Source: Actinoplanes sichuanensis (GTDB lineage: Bacteria > Actinomycetota > Actinomycetes > Mycobacteriales > Micromonosporaceae). Taken from it: a stretch of DNA of 64,000 nucleotides. Under the pieces are notes generated by a model that did not search any database, had not been told where the DNA came from, and was given only the letters and a program-made list of their open reading frames with translations. Position 1 is the first letter of the stretch. The number at the start of each line of letters is the position of its first letter. The DNA lies in the NCBI RefSeq assembly GCF_033097365.1, contig NZ_AP028461.1, forward strand, positions 744,001 through 808,000, in the 5' to 3' direction. Shown here piece by piece: positions 49,185 to 57,917 of the stretch. The translations under genes and the position numbers were made by a program.

Positions 49185-51260
49185 TCATGACCGCACCACC
49201 AGACGCCTGATGTGGTCGAGCAGTTGCTCCTGGTCGAACTCGCCCTTGACCACGTAGGCGCTGGCCCCGGCCGCACGCCCGCGGTCCCGGTCGGCGACGC
49301 TGGCCCGCGAGCTGACCAGGATCGCCGGCACGGCCGCGAGTTTCGGGTCGGCGCGGGTCCGTTCGACGAAGGTGAACCCGTCGATGCCGGGCATGTCGAT
49401 GTCGGTGAGGAACAGCCCGTACCGCTGGGATCGGGCCTTCTCCAGACCCTCCTCACCGGAGGCGGCCAGGTCGACCTGGTATCCGGCCGACTCCAGGATG
49501 CTGCGTTCCAGCATCCGGGTGGTCAGCGAGTCGTCGACCACCAGGATCGGCAGCGGCTCGGCGGTGGCCGCGGGCAACGGCCGGGCACCCTGGTGGCTGC
49601 GCAGCACCTCCTCGGCCAGCCCGGCCGGATCCAGCACCAGCCGTGGGTTGCCGTCCGCGTCGACGGCGACGCTGCCGATCACCGGCGACGCCGGGGCGAG
49701 ATCCGGCAGCGGGCGGGCGACCAGGGCGGACGTGCCGGCGAGCTGATCCACGCCGATGGCGAAGACACCGTCCGGGCCGTTCACCACGACCGCGGCGCCG
49801 ATGCCCGGGGAGTCGGGGACCGTCGAACCGGCGTACAGGGCCTCGGCCAGCGGCAGGAACGGGGCGGCGGTGTCCTCGTGGACCAGGCGCCCACTGGCGA
49901 CGGCGGCCGCGGCCTCGTCGGCGCCCAGGCGCACACACGCCCGGACCGCGTCCAGCGGCAACGTGGCCACGGTGGCGCCGGCCTCGACGATCAGGCCGGT
50001 CATCGCCAGCAGGGCCAGCGGGATGACCAGTTCCACCGTGGCGCCACGGCCGGGCGTGCTGCGTACCGTCACCTCGCCCTGCAGTTGGGCGGCGACCTCG
50101 CGGACCGCGTCCATGCCGATGCCGCGACCGGCCACCTCGGTCACCGACGGCGAGGTGCTGATGCCACCCTGAAGGACCAGCCGCAGCAGATCGTCGACGT
50201 CCGGCGGCGGGCCGCCGGGCGGCAGCAGACCACGATCCTCAGCGGTACGCCGTAACGCGTCCAGATCGAAGCCGCGCCCGTCGTCGAGGCACCGGAACGC
50301 CGCGAACCGCCCCCGCCGCTCGACCTCGACGGTGATCGTCCCCTCCGCCGGTTTCCCGGCCGCGAGCCGCACGTCCTCCGGTTCGATCCCGTGCACCACG
50401 GCGTTGCGGACCACGTGCAGGAACGCACCGCTGACCGGGCCGAGCAGGTGCGCGCCCATCCGGATTCCGGCGCCCCGGGCGGCGAACCGCACCTTCCGGC
50501 CCTCGGCGTCGGCGGCGTCCCGGACGGCCCGACGCAGCGCGGTGAACACCGAGCTGACCGGCACCAGCCGCAGCCCCTCGGCCTTCGCCCGCACGTCGTC
50601 GAGCTCGCGTTCGATCTGGTCGACGGCGTCGGTGAACCGGCGACTGGCCGACCCGAGGTCCCCGGCGAGCCGTTCGGCGGCGGTCCGGACGGTGCCCGTC
50701 GCCGTGCCCCGGCCCAGGCGCAGCTGGTCGGCGAGGTTCTCGGCGGACCGGTACAGGCGCTCCACGGTGGCGCAGCCGGCCCGCAGCGGCGCCATCCGGG
50801 TGTTGGTCTCGCCGATCGCGTCCAGCAGTTCGTCGAGATCCTGGGTGGAGGCCCGCTGGGTGGCCGGCTCGACCGGTTCGTGCTCCTTCACCGCGACCGG
50901 AGCGGGCGACGGCGACGGCGCCGGAGCGGGAGCGGGCGGCGGGTTCTCCATGGCGGCCACGAACGAGGTGATCTCGTCGTTGAGCCGTAGCAGCTCGCGC
51001 ATCTCCTCGGCGGCCGGCGCGGTCTCCCCGGACCGGTGCGGGACCAGCACCTCCTCGAACGCGTGTGCCCGGTCGGCGATGTCCTTCTGCTTGACCACCC
51101 GGGCCGCGCCCTTGAGCGTGTGCGCGAAGCGGAGCAGCTTCGCGACCACCTCCGGCCCGGCCCGCTGATCGAGGTCGAGCACCCCGGCGCTGATCTGGTC
51201 GACCAGCTCCCGCGCCTCGATCCGGAAATATCGGAGCGGATCCCTGCTGCTCTCGGCCAT
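49185..51260 (-). CDS. cheA: CheA histidine kinase with C-terminal receiver (WspE-like)
   Basis: 691 residues. Hpt domain with His47 in RFAHTLKGAARV; Pro/Ala linker (about 105-125); dimerisation and HATPase region (FLHVVRNAVVHGIEPEDVRLAAGKP, DDGRGFDLDAL, GRGIGMDAVREVAAQLQG); CheW-like domain (LALLAMTGLIVEAGATVATLPLDAVRAC); and a receiver (ILVVDDSLTTRML, Asp620 in LFLTDIDMPGIDG). CheA-REC hybrids occur in chemosensory systems with outputs other than flagellar rotation, such as WspE and FrzE. No separate cheY is present. The ATG shares one base with the mcp stop. Confidence 0.95.
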   Translation of the reverse strand: MAESSRDPLRYFRIEARELVDQISAGVLDLDQRAGPEVVAKLLRFAHTLKGAARVVKQKDIADRAHAFEEVLVPHRSGETAPAAEEMRELLRLNDEITSFVAAMENPPPAPAPAPSPSPAPVAVKEHEPVEPATQRASTQDLDELLDAIGETNTRMAPLRAGCATVERLYRSAENLADQLRLGRGTATGTVRTAAERLAGDLGSASRRFTDAVDQIERELDDVRAKAEGLRLVPVSSVFTALRRAVRDAADAEGRKVRFAARGAGIRMGAHLLGPVSGAFLHVVRNAVVHGIEPEDVRLAAGKPAEGTITVEVERRGRFAAFRCLDDGRGFDLDALRRTAEDRGLLPPGGPPPDVDDLLRLVLQGGISTSPSVTEVAGRGIGMDAVREVAAQLQGEVTVRSTPGRGATVELVIPLALLAMTGLIVEAGATVATLPLDAVRACVRLGADEAAAAVASGRLVHEDTAAPFLPLAEALYAGSTVPDSPGIGAAVVVNGPDGVFAIGVDQLAGTSALVARPLPDLAPASPVIGSVAVDADGNPRLVLDPAGLAEEVLRSHQGARPLPAATAEPLPILVVDDSLTTRMLERSILESAGYQVDLAASGEEGLEKARSQRYGLFLTDIDMPGIDGFTFVERTRADPKLAAVPAILVSSRASVADRDRGRAAGASAYVVKGEFDQEQLLDHIRRLVVRS

Positions 51261-52729
51261 CAGTGGCGCCCGGTACCGACCATTTCCAGCAGGTCACTGG
51301 AGAGGGTGCTGAGATGGGCGGCGGTCTGCTTGGTCTGTACCGCGCTGGCCTCGGTCTCCCGGGACACCCGGGCGGTGTCCGAGGCGGCCACGTTCACCTG
51401 CTCGACCGCGGTGGTCTGCTGTTTGGTGGACAGCTCGATCTCCCGAGTGGCGTCGTTGGTGGTGGCGACCAGCTGCACGATCTCCCGGAACGAGTTGGTG
51501 GCGTCGTCGAACTTCCGGGCCCCGGCGTCGACCGCCTTCGCCCCGATCTCGGTGGCCATCACCGTGGTGTTGACCGCGCCCCGGACGTCCTCGATCAGCG
51601 CCCGGATCTCCTTGGCCGACGCCGCCGTCCGGTCGGCCAGCTTGCGGATCTCCTCGGCCACCACCGCGAACCGCCGCCCCCACTCGCCGGCCCCGCTGGC
51701 CTCGATGGTGGCGTTGATGGCCAGGATGTTGGTCTGCTCGGCCAGCTCCGACACCAGGTCCACGACCAGGCCGATCTGCTGGGACTTCTCACCCAACGCG
51801 AGCATGTGCTGGACGATCTGGTCGACCTGGGAGCGGATCGTGCCGATCGACGTGCGGGTCTGGTCGATCGTCGCGTCCCCGGCCCGGGCCGCCGCCTCGG
51901 TCTCCTCGGCGATCTTCGACACCCGCTGGGCGGTGTCCGCGATCTGCCGGGAGGTGATCAGCAGCTCACTGATCGTCGTGGTGATCTCGCTCATCGCGCT
52001 GGCCTGGTCCCGGCCGCCGTTCACCTGCTGCGCGGCGGCCGCCTCCAGTTGGGCCGATGAGCTCTGGATGTGCCCGACCGCGGTGCCGACCTCACGCTTG
52101 AGGTCCCGGCTCAGCCGCAGCGCGACCAGTACGGCGCTGATCGTGGTCAGCACACCCAGGCCGATGACCAGGGCGATCGCCTGGGTGGCCCGGGTCGACG
52201 AGGCCTCCCGGTCGGCGGCGACGTCAGCCCGGACCATTCCGATCAGGTCGGCCAGCGCCTGTTGCAGCGGTTTGCGGATCGGCACCACCTTGGTGTCGTT
52301 GAGCCGGTCGATGGTGGGGATGTCGTCGGTCTGCAACCGGCTGGCCATCAGTTCGGCGGTGGCCGCCGCGTGCCGGTCGTCGAGGGCGGCGATGTCGGCC
52401 AGTTTCGCCTGCGCGGCCGGTGACTCGATGCTGGCGCTCAACTCGCTGAGCAACTGGCGGAACGACTCGTGGTCGGCACCGGTCAGGTCGGCGTTCTCGG
52501 TCGACTTGTTCAGCAGGAACGCCCGGTAGTCGGCGATCCGCATCTCCATCATCCGGCTCAGGTTCTCGGCACCGGTCAGGTCGTCGGTAGCCGACGCGAT
52601 CGCGGCGTCCTTCGCCTTGACCACGAACACCAGTCCGATCACCGACGTCACGATGGTGAGCAGGGTCAGCGTGACGGTGATGGCGACACCGATCGCCAGT
52701 TTCCCGCCGTAGGTGCGTCCGGCCATCAT
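51260..52729 (-). CDS. Methyl-accepting chemotaxis protein of the Wsp-like operon
   Basis: 489 residues. TM1 (about 10-34) and TM2 (about 188-212) flank a 150-residue helical extracellular domain that looks like a four-helix-bundle sensor ([28 protein letters not shown]). No clear HAMP follows TM2. The signalling domain has the conserved tip [41 protein letters not shown] (about 335-375). The start overlaps the cheW stop (ATGATG at 52729 and 52726). It is the presumed receptor for the adjacent CheA and CheW proteins. Confidence 0.93.
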   Translation of the reverse strand: MMAGRTYGGKLAIGVAITVTLTLLTIVTSVIGLVFVVKAKDAAIASATDDLTGAENLSRMMEMRIADYRAFLLNKSTENADLTGADHESFRQLLSELSASIESPAAQAKLADIAALDDRHAAATAELMASRLQTDDIPTIDRLNDTKVVPIRKPLQQALADLIGMVRADVAADREASSTRATQAIALVIGLGVLTTISAVLVALRLSRDLKREVGTAVGHIQSSSAQLEAAAAQQVNGGRDQASAMSEITTTISELLITSRQIADTAQRVSKIAEETEAAARAGDATIDQTRTSIGTIRSQVDQIVQHMLALGEKSQQIGLVVDLVSELAEQTNILAINATIEASGAGEWGRRFAVVAEEIRKLADRTAASAKEIRALIEDVRGAVNTTVMATEIGAKAVDAGARKFDDATNSFREIVQLVATTNDATREIELSTKQQTTAVEQVNVAASDTARVSRETEASAVQTKQTAAHLSTLSSDLLEMVGTGRH

Positions 52730-53268
52730 CGGATCTCCTCGGGGACGGGCCGGTGTCCGGCCAACTGGTGTACGAGCTCTCGGGTGGCCTGCACGTCCAC
52801 GATCGGCCGGTCGCCGTCGTCCAGGCGCACCATGCCGTGCAGACAGCCCGGCCGTCCGCCGCCGTCTCCGCCGTCGATCACGTCGGTGGCCGGGACCCGC
52901 AGGTGCCGGTCCAGTTCGTGGAAGGCCAGGGCCAGGGGTGGTGCGCCGGTGGTGAGCAGCAGCCAGCGGGGCCGCTGCGGGATCGGATGGCCGAGCAGCG
53001 CGGCCAGGTCGTAGACCGGGACCACGGCACCCGCGTAGCCGGCCACCCCGAGCAGCGCCCGGACCGTGGTCGGCAGCGCGGTCACCGGCCGGTCCGGATG
53101 CACGCCCGACGACTGGTCCAGCCGGATCGCGTACGGCCGCTCGCCCGCCCGTACCGCCAGAAGCTCGATGTTCTCGTCGTCGAAGACGCGGGCCGGCTCG
53201 GCGAAGGACCTGTCGAAGTCCTCCCGCAGCCGGGCCACCCGCTCGGCCACGGTGGTCGCCCGGATCAT
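52726..53268 (-). CDS. cheW: CheW-type coupling protein (second)
   Basis: 180 residues. A helical N-terminal extension (about 35 residues) precedes a CheW beta-barrel: [64 protein letters not shown]. It couples receptor to CheA. The C-terminal [18 protein letters not shown] fits CheW/WspB-D proteins. ATG 53268 overlaps the cheR stop by four bases; its own stop overlaps the mcp start. Confidence 0.87.
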   Translation of the reverse strand: MIRATTVAERVARLREDFDRSFAEPARVFDDENIELLAVRAGERPYAIRLDQSSGVHPDRPVTALPTTVRALLGVAGYAGAVVPVYDLAALLGHPIPQRPRWLLLTTGAPPLALAFHELDRHLRVPATDVIDGGDGGGRPGCLHGMVRLDDGDRPIVDVQATRELVHQLAGHRPVPEEIR

Positions 53269-54647
53269 CGGCGGACCCCGCACGCGTCGAGTTCGGTACG
53301 GCACAGGGTGGTCAGCGCGAGCCGCCCGAACCCGCCGCCGAACAGCACGATCCGCTCCTCGTTCTCACTCGTCAGCAGTTCCAGCGCGGCGGTCAGATGG
53401 TCGGCCGCCCCACGGTCGTCGCCGCGCCGCCGGGCGAGCAGTCCCATCCGCAGCCGGGGCATCGCGAACTGCGGATCCAGGTAGGCGGCCAGCCGGTACT
53501 GTCCGACCGCGAGCTCCGCGCAGTCCAGCTCGTGGCAGACCCCGAGCAGATGGTGGGCGTCGGCCTGCGGTCCACCGGCGTGCAGCAGCCGGTTCGCGGT
53601 GTCCCGGGCCTCGTCGACCCGGCCCAGCTGGGCCAGCAGCACACCCCGGGTGAGCGAGTCGGCGTCGCCGGCCGTGTCGAGCGCCTCGGCGAACCGGTCG
53701 TCGCGCATCAGCCCGAGCACCCGCCGCTGGTCGCCGTGGTCGGTGACCGCCCGGGCCGCGGGCGCCGGGGGAGCGGCGGCCGGGATCCGCCGCGGCGGCG
53801 GGGCCGGGGTCTCCCCGCGGACCGGGGCGACGGCTCGCCGCTGGTAGTAGACGGTGCCGTTGGCATGGCACACGTCCAGGCCGTCCGGGCGGCTGCCCAG
53901 CGAGTCGGTGTGCCCGAGGAAGAGGAACCCGCCGTCGGTCAGGGCCCGCGTCATCCGGTGGATCAGTTCGGCCGCGACCTCGGCGGTCAGGTACATCAGC
54001 AGGTTCCGGCAGAAGATCACGTCGTAGCGGGCCGGATGCCACAGCTGCGGGTCGTCACCGGCGACGTTGTGCTCGACGAACCGGACCGTGCCGGTCACCT
54101 CGTCGGCCACCCGGAAACCGTCCTCCACCGGCCGGAACCAGCGGCGGCGTACGTCCTCCGGGGTGTCCCGCAACGACCAGGACGAGTAGACCGCGTCCCG
54201 GGCCCGGCGCAGCATCTCCCGGTTGGCGTCGACACCCGTCACCGTCACGATCCAGTCCGGTCCCGGCCGCGCCCGGATCGCCGCGATGGCCAGCGAGTAC
54301 GCCTCCTCCCCGGACGAGCAGCCGACCGACAGCAGCCGCAGCACCCGCTGCCCGGCCCGGGCCTCGATCATCTCCGGCAGCACCCGTTCGCGCAGCACCC
54401 GGAACTGTTCCTCGTGCCGGAAGAAGTACGTCTCGGTGATGCTCAACGCGCTCGCCAGTTCGGCCACCTCGGCGGTCCAGCGGCGTCCGGTCAGCCGGTC
54501 CAGGTACTCCCGGTCGGTGAGCCCGTGTGCGCGGGCCCGGGCGGCCAGCACCTCGGCCGTCGGCCCCAGATCGTGGTCGGCGAACGTCCAGCCCAGGCGT
54601 CGTTGCAGCAGCTCCCGGAACCGGGTCAGCGACGCCGCGCTGATCAT
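53265..54647 (-). CDS. cheR: CheR methyltransferase with C-terminal TPR region (WspC-like)
   Basis: 460 residues. The CheR N-domain ([22 protein letters not shown], about 5-75) is followed by the SAM domain with [20 protein letters not shown] (motif I), [18 protein letters not shown], and [21 protein letters not shown]. After a Pro/Ala linker (about 295-315) come TPR-like helices ([56 protein letters not shown]). WspC and FrzF also have TPRs, which tune methylation. It methylates receptor glutamates. ATG 54647 overlaps the first cheW stop. Confidence 0.94.
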   Translation of the reverse strand: MISAASLTRFRELLQRRLGWTFADHDLGPTAEVLAARARAHGLTDREYLDRLTGRRWTAEVAELASALSITETYFFRHEEQFRVLRERVLPEMIEARAGQRVLRLLSVGCSSGEEAYSLAIAAIRARPGPDWIVTVTGVDANREMLRRARDAVYSSWSLRDTPEDVRRRWFRPVEDGFRVADEVTGTVRFVEHNVAGDDPQLWHPARYDVIFCRNLLMYLTAEVAAELIHRMTRALTDGGFLFLGHTDSLGSRPDGLDVCHANGTVYYQRRAVAPVRGETPAPPPRRIPAAAPPAPAARAVTDHGDQRRVLGLMRDDRFAEALDTAGDADSLTRGVLLAQLGRVDEARDTANRLLHAGGPQADAHHLLGVCHELDCAELAVGQYRLAAYLDPQFAMPRLRMGLLARRRGDDRGAADHLTAALELLTSENEERIVLFGGGFGRLALTTLCRTELDACGVRR

Positions 54648-55141
54648 GACGGGGCCGCCGGTGGCGTGCCACCGGCGGCCTCCCACACCTCGTCGGGCAC
54701 CGCGGCGATGCTGTGCAGCAGCAGCAATGGTTCGGTTCCGACCGTGCCGACCGCCGCGATCAGGGCCTTGGAGACTCCGGTGAACAGTGCGGCCGGCCCC
54801 TCCGGCGGCTCCACCTCGATGTCGCGGACACCGAGCACCGGGCCGGTGGCGCAGGCGACCGGACCGCGGCCGGCGCGCACCGCCACATACCTGTCGACCG
54901 GTGCCTCGACGCCGGTGAGCAGCCTGGTCATGTCGATCACCGGAGCCGGCGCGCCGCGCAGGATGGTCAGCCCGCGCACGTAGGACGGGGTGCCGGCCAG
55001 CGGCCTGGTGCGCAGCGGGCGCATGGTCTCGATGACCTCGCCGAGCGGCAGCGCGCAGTAGAGCGGCCCGGCCCGAAAGACCAGCGCGGCGACTCCGGCG
55101 TCCAGCGCCGGAGTCAGCACACCGCCCGGCAGCCCCCCCAC
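54644..55141 (-). CDS. cheW: CheW-type coupling protein (first gene of operon)
   Basis: 165 residues from GTG 55141; GTG 55120, preceded by a run of G, is an equally plausible start giving a more usual CheW N-terminus. CheW barrel: AALVFRAGPLYCALPLGEVIETMRPLRTRPLAGTPSYVRGLTILRGAPAPVIDMTRLL, GVRDIEVEPPEGP. First gene of the seven-gene chemosensory operon; its promoter should lie in 55142-55260. Confidence 0.87.
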   Translation of the reverse strand: MGGLPGGVLTPALDAGVAALVFRAGPLYCALPLGEVIETMRPLRTRPLAGTPSYVRGLTILRGAPAPVIDMTRLLTGVEAPVDRYVAVRAGRGPVACATGPVLGVRDIEVEPPEGPAALFTGVSKALIAAVGTVGTEPLLLLHSIAAVPDEVWEAAGGTPPAAPS

Positions 55142-55164
55142 GGCCTCAGGCTAGCCATCGGTTT

Positions 55165-55179
55165 GCGAGCTTCGCTCGC
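55165..55179. terminator. Small hairpin upstream of the chemosensory operon
   Basis: GCGAGC (55165-55170), TTC, GCTCGC (55174-55179), followed by TTTCAAAACTTT. A short stem with a T-rich flank; terminator-like or part of the promoter region. Confidence 0.4.
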
Positions 55180-55356
55180 TTTCAAAACTTTCCGGGGGTA
55201 CGCCGTACGCATCCCGTCTGACCTGGCCCTTTCGGGTTTCCGGCGGGTTTCGGCCGACCCGGTTTGCCGGACTCTGCGAGCAGTCGGCCGCCCGTTTCCC
55301 GGGGTGCGGGTCGTCCGGCTTTCCGGGGTCTGGGTCGTCCGGCTTTTCGAGGTGCC

Positions 55357-55399
55357 GGCTGTCCCGGCGCGTGGCCGCCCTCCGCGCGCCGGGACAGCC
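55357..55399 (-). terminator. Terminator of the acyltransferase gene
   Basis: Fifteen-base-pair perfect stem (55357-55371 with 55385-55399), four bases beyond the acyltransferase stop. Confidence 0.75.
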
Positions 55400-55402
55400 T
55401 GC

Positions 55403-56761
55403 TCAGTGGGCGCCGTCGCGCCCGTCGAACCGCAGCGGCAGCGGCGGCCCGCCCTGCTGGGGGGCGGTGTTCCCGGCCCACGGCACACCCTCGTGCCCCC
55501 GCGGCTGGACCGGCGGTCGCCCGGCCACCGGCATGTCCCGCATGATCCGCTCGGTGACCGGGTCCTCGGAGAGGTACCGGCGGCCCTGCTGCGGAGGGCA
55601 CGGCGCCCCCGGCGGCGTGTCCCGGATGATCCGCTCGGTGATCGGATCCCCGGCCGACGGCTCCGGAACGGCCTGCCGCTCACCAGGCGTCTCTCCGGCG
55701 GTCCGCCGCTCACCGGGCGTCTCTCCGGCGGCCGGCTGGGCGCGGGGCGCCTGGTAGGTCGGCCACAGCCGGGGTGACCGGCCCGCCGCCAGGTCCTCGA
55801 CCCAGCCGAACGCGACCACCGCCACCCCGGTGAGCAGGACGGTCATCGCCAGGGTGACCGGGCCCTCCAGGCGGCCCAGGTCGTCCTGCCCGGTGAATTC
55901 CAGTACCGGCCAGATCGCGGCGATCGCGATGTTGTGCCAGAGGTAGATGGTGACGGCCCGCCCGTTGAGCAGGCTGACCAGCCGGTCCAACGGCCGGATC
56001 GCGGCGAACCGGGTCATGTCCGGCTGCCAGCGCAACACCAGCAGCACGAAGGCCAGCGACCAGAGCGCCTGCGACTCGGACACGTCGTTCAGGTCCCACG
56101 CGTCCTCGCCCTGATGCCCGCTCTGCCAGTAGAGGGCGGCCGCGCCGAGCCCGATCGCGCCCCAGAAGGCGATGGCCGGGTGCAGCCGGGCCAGCCGGCC
56201 GTCCCGGTGCGCGAACCCGACGATCCAGCAGGCGCCGTAGGTGACCAGATCCCACATCGCCGAGTCGGCGGCGTCCGGCAGCGTGAACCCGGTCTTGTCG
56301 AGGACCACCAGCCCGGCGATCGGTAGGGCCACCAGTGCCCAGCCGACCCGCTTCCACAGCCCGTACAGCAGCGGGGTGAGCAGCACGAACCACAGGTAGG
56401 CGCGGATGTACCAGAGCGGCTCCCAGGCGTCGATCGCGGCTTCGCTGCCGGGCGGGTCGGCCAGCGGCACGATCCACAGCAGGAGCCGGGCCGGTTCCAC
56501 CGTCCAGCCCGTGGTGATCATGGCCGGGACGACGACCGCGCCGAGCAGCCACAGTGGAGGCAGCAGGCGGCGGAGCCGGGACAGCACCACCGGACCGGCC
56601 GCGCGGCGGTCCAGGGACGCGGCGGTCAGCGACCCGGCCACCGCGAACATGACGCCCATCGCCGGCAGCGCGAGCGACAGCCACGCCCACCCGAAGTGGT
56701 GATAGACGACGACCCGGACGATCGCCGCGGCACGGAGCGTGTCCAGGTAGCGGTTGCGCAC
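55403..56761 (-). CDS. Acyltransferase-3-type integral membrane protein
   Basis: 452 residues. About ten helices between residues 1 and 335, beginning RYLDTLRAAAIVRVVVYHHFGWAW with the family's conserved R-x-x-A-I/V and H; WEPLWYIRAYLWFVLLTPLL and YLWHNIAI also match OafA/NolX-like acyltransferases. A cytoplasmic tail of about 110 residues is Pro/Arg/Glu-rich and contains two internal duplications (AGETPGER twice; DPITERIIRD and DPVTERIMRD). It would acylate a surface sugar, lipid or secondary metabolite. Start GTG 56761, with TACGGT six bases before it. Confidence 0.88.
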   Translation of the reverse strand: MRNRYLDTLRAAAIVRVVVYHHFGWAWLSLALPAMGVMFAVAGSLTAASLDRRAAGPVVLSRLRRLLPPLWLLGAVVVPAMITTGWTVEPARLLLWIVPLADPPGSEAAIDAWEPLWYIRAYLWFVLLTPLLYGLWKRVGWALVALPIAGLVVLDKTGFTLPDAADSAMWDLVTYGACWIVGFAHRDGRLARLHPAIAFWGAIGLGAAALYWQSGHQGEDAWDLNDVSESQALWSLAFVLLVLRWQPDMTRFAAIRPLDRLVSLLNGRAVTIYLWHNIAIAAIWPVLEFTGQDDLGRLEGPVTLAMTVLLTGVAVVAFGWVEDLAAGRSPRLWPTYQAPRAQPAAGETPGERRTAGETPGERQAVPEPSAGDPITERIIRDTPPGAPCPPQQGRRYLSEDPVTERIMRDMPVAGRPPVQPRGHEGVPWAGNTAPQQGGPPLPLRFDGRDGAH

Positions 56762-56767
56762 CGCGAA

Positions 56768-56773
56768 ACCGTA
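56768..56773 (-). promoter_or_regulatory. -10 box (TACGGT on minus strand) of the acyltransferase
   Basis: TACGGT read on the minus strand ends six bases before GTG 56761; leaderless transcript likely. Confidence 0.5.
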
Positions 56774-56977
56774 GCGACGGCGAACCTACGGCCGGGACCA
56801 CCGGAGGGGTGAGGAGATCGGACTGAGTGGATTACCCCGATAGGCGGAAGAACGCCGGAATCCTGTGCGGCTGTGCGACATGCCTGATCCGGGTTCCGTT
56901 CCGTTTCCGCTGGCCGGGCCGTTGGTCATCTCTGGACGGCCCGGACCGGCTGGGCCGTGGAAGCGGAGGGATCGACG

Positions 56978-57712
56978 GTGGACATGCGTGGACCTGCGGT
57001 GGGACTCGGGCTGGCTGTGGTGGCGCTGGCGGTCTGCGGGAGTGCCACCCCGGCGCTGGCGGTCTCCGGGACTGCCACCCCGGCGCTGGCGGTCCCCGGG
57101 AGTGCCACCCCGGCGCTGGCGTACGCGCCACCGGGCACACCCGACGTCGCTCCGTCCGGGCGGCCGCCGGTGTCCGGATGGGGCGACGCGCCGGTCCGTA
57201 CGAAACCCCACCGACGGTCCGAACTGGAGTCGCCGACCGGCCGGGCCGCCGTGCCGGGGGCCGACCCGATCGTCGCGTCCCGGACCGCGGTGACCTCCGC
57301 GTCGGTCGCGCCGGGCCCGCAGTCGCCGGTGCAGCAGCAGGTCCTGGCGCTGGTCAACCAGGAGCGCAAGGAGGCCGGCTGCGACCCGATCACCCTGGAC
57401 CGGCGGCTGATCCAGGCCGCCAACCGGCACGCCTCGGACATGGCCCGGCGCGGCTACTTCGACCACGAGTCACCGGCCGGGGAGAAGGCCGGCAGCCGGG
57501 TGACGGGCGCCGGGTACCCGTGGCGCCGCTACGGCGAGAACATCGCCAAGGGGCAGGACAGCCCGTTCCGGGTGATGGCCGACTGGATGAGGAGTCCCGG
57601 CCATCGGGAGAACATCCTGGACTGCCGGCTCGACCAGATGGGGGTCGGGCTGGCGCTGGCCGCCGACGACACGCCCTACTGGGTCCAGGACTTCGCCACT
57701 CCCCGTAGCTGA
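56978..57712 (+). CDS. Secreted CAP/SCP-domain protein
   Basis: 244 residues from GTG 56978, with GGAGGG seven bases upstream (ATG 56984 is the alternative). The N-terminal signal region has three tandem 10-residue units SATPALAV-G (residues about 19-48). A disordered stretch (about 50-120) leads to a CAP domain: QQVLALVNQERKEAGCDPITLDRRLIQAANRHASDMARRGYFDHESPAG, YGENIAKG, SPGHRENIL and the final VQDFATPR, with the His and Glu of the CAP pocket. YkwD-type proteins of this kind are secreted by actinobacteria and may act at the cell envelope; activity is unclear. Divergent from the acyltransferase. Confidence 0.9.
   Translation: MDMRGPAVGLGLAVVALAVCGSATPALAVSGTATPALAVPGSATPALAYAPPGTPDVAPSGRPPVSGWGDAPVRTKPHRRSELESPTGRAAVPGADPIVASRTAVTSASVAPGPQSPVQQQVLALVNQERKEAGCDPITLDRRLIQAANRHASDMARRGYFDHESPAGEKAGSRVTGAGYPWRRYGENIAKGQDSPFRVMADWMRSPGHRENILDCRLDQMGVGLALAADDTPYWVQDFATPRS
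57031..57120 (+). repeat. 30-bp in-frame tandem repeat, 3 copies
   Basis: Units at 57031, 57061 and 57091, differing at only a few positions. Each encodes G-S/T-ATPALAV-like residues, so the signal-peptidase-like motif PALA occurs three times in the CAP protein. Confidence 0.95.
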
Positions 57713-57811
57713 ATCACCTCAACCCGGTGGCCCCGGATGCCGATGGCATACCGGTTTCGTGTCACCGGTCGTCCCCGTACTCCACAGGTGGGGCTGGCTG
57801 TGCTTCTATGT

Positions 57812-57899
57812 GCGGACAAGTGAGCCTTGTTCGCGACGGTGGAGACCTCGTAGGGCGTCTATTGCGCTGCGTGGGTCGAGGTTGTCGCGAACAAGCCTC
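57812..57899 (+). promoter_or_regulatory. Switch-like structured 5' leader of the L,D-transpeptidase gene
   Basis: Two mutually exclusive helices share one strand. Helix A: 57812-57820 pairs with 57826-57834 (nine pairs, one G-U) around the loop TGAGC. Helix B: 57826-57837 pairs perfectly with 57884-57895 (12 bp), enclosing a further stem ACCTCG (57845-57850) with CGAGGT (57877-57882); with one C-C mismatch it extends by GAG/CTC to 57822-57899. The ribosome site GGGGAGG lies at 57907-57913, just after helix B. The pairing is read directly from the sequence; a regulatory role is inferred. It does not match a riboswitch consensus that I recognise. Confidence 0.7.
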
Positions 57900-57917
57900 A
57901 ACTCCTGGGGAGGAACG

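Noticed and set aside
57812..57899. Assignment of the L,D-transpeptidase leader to the ydaO (c-di-AMP) riboswitch
   Set aside because: The ydaO core sequences are not seen at the expected positions, so only an unclassified structure is claimed.
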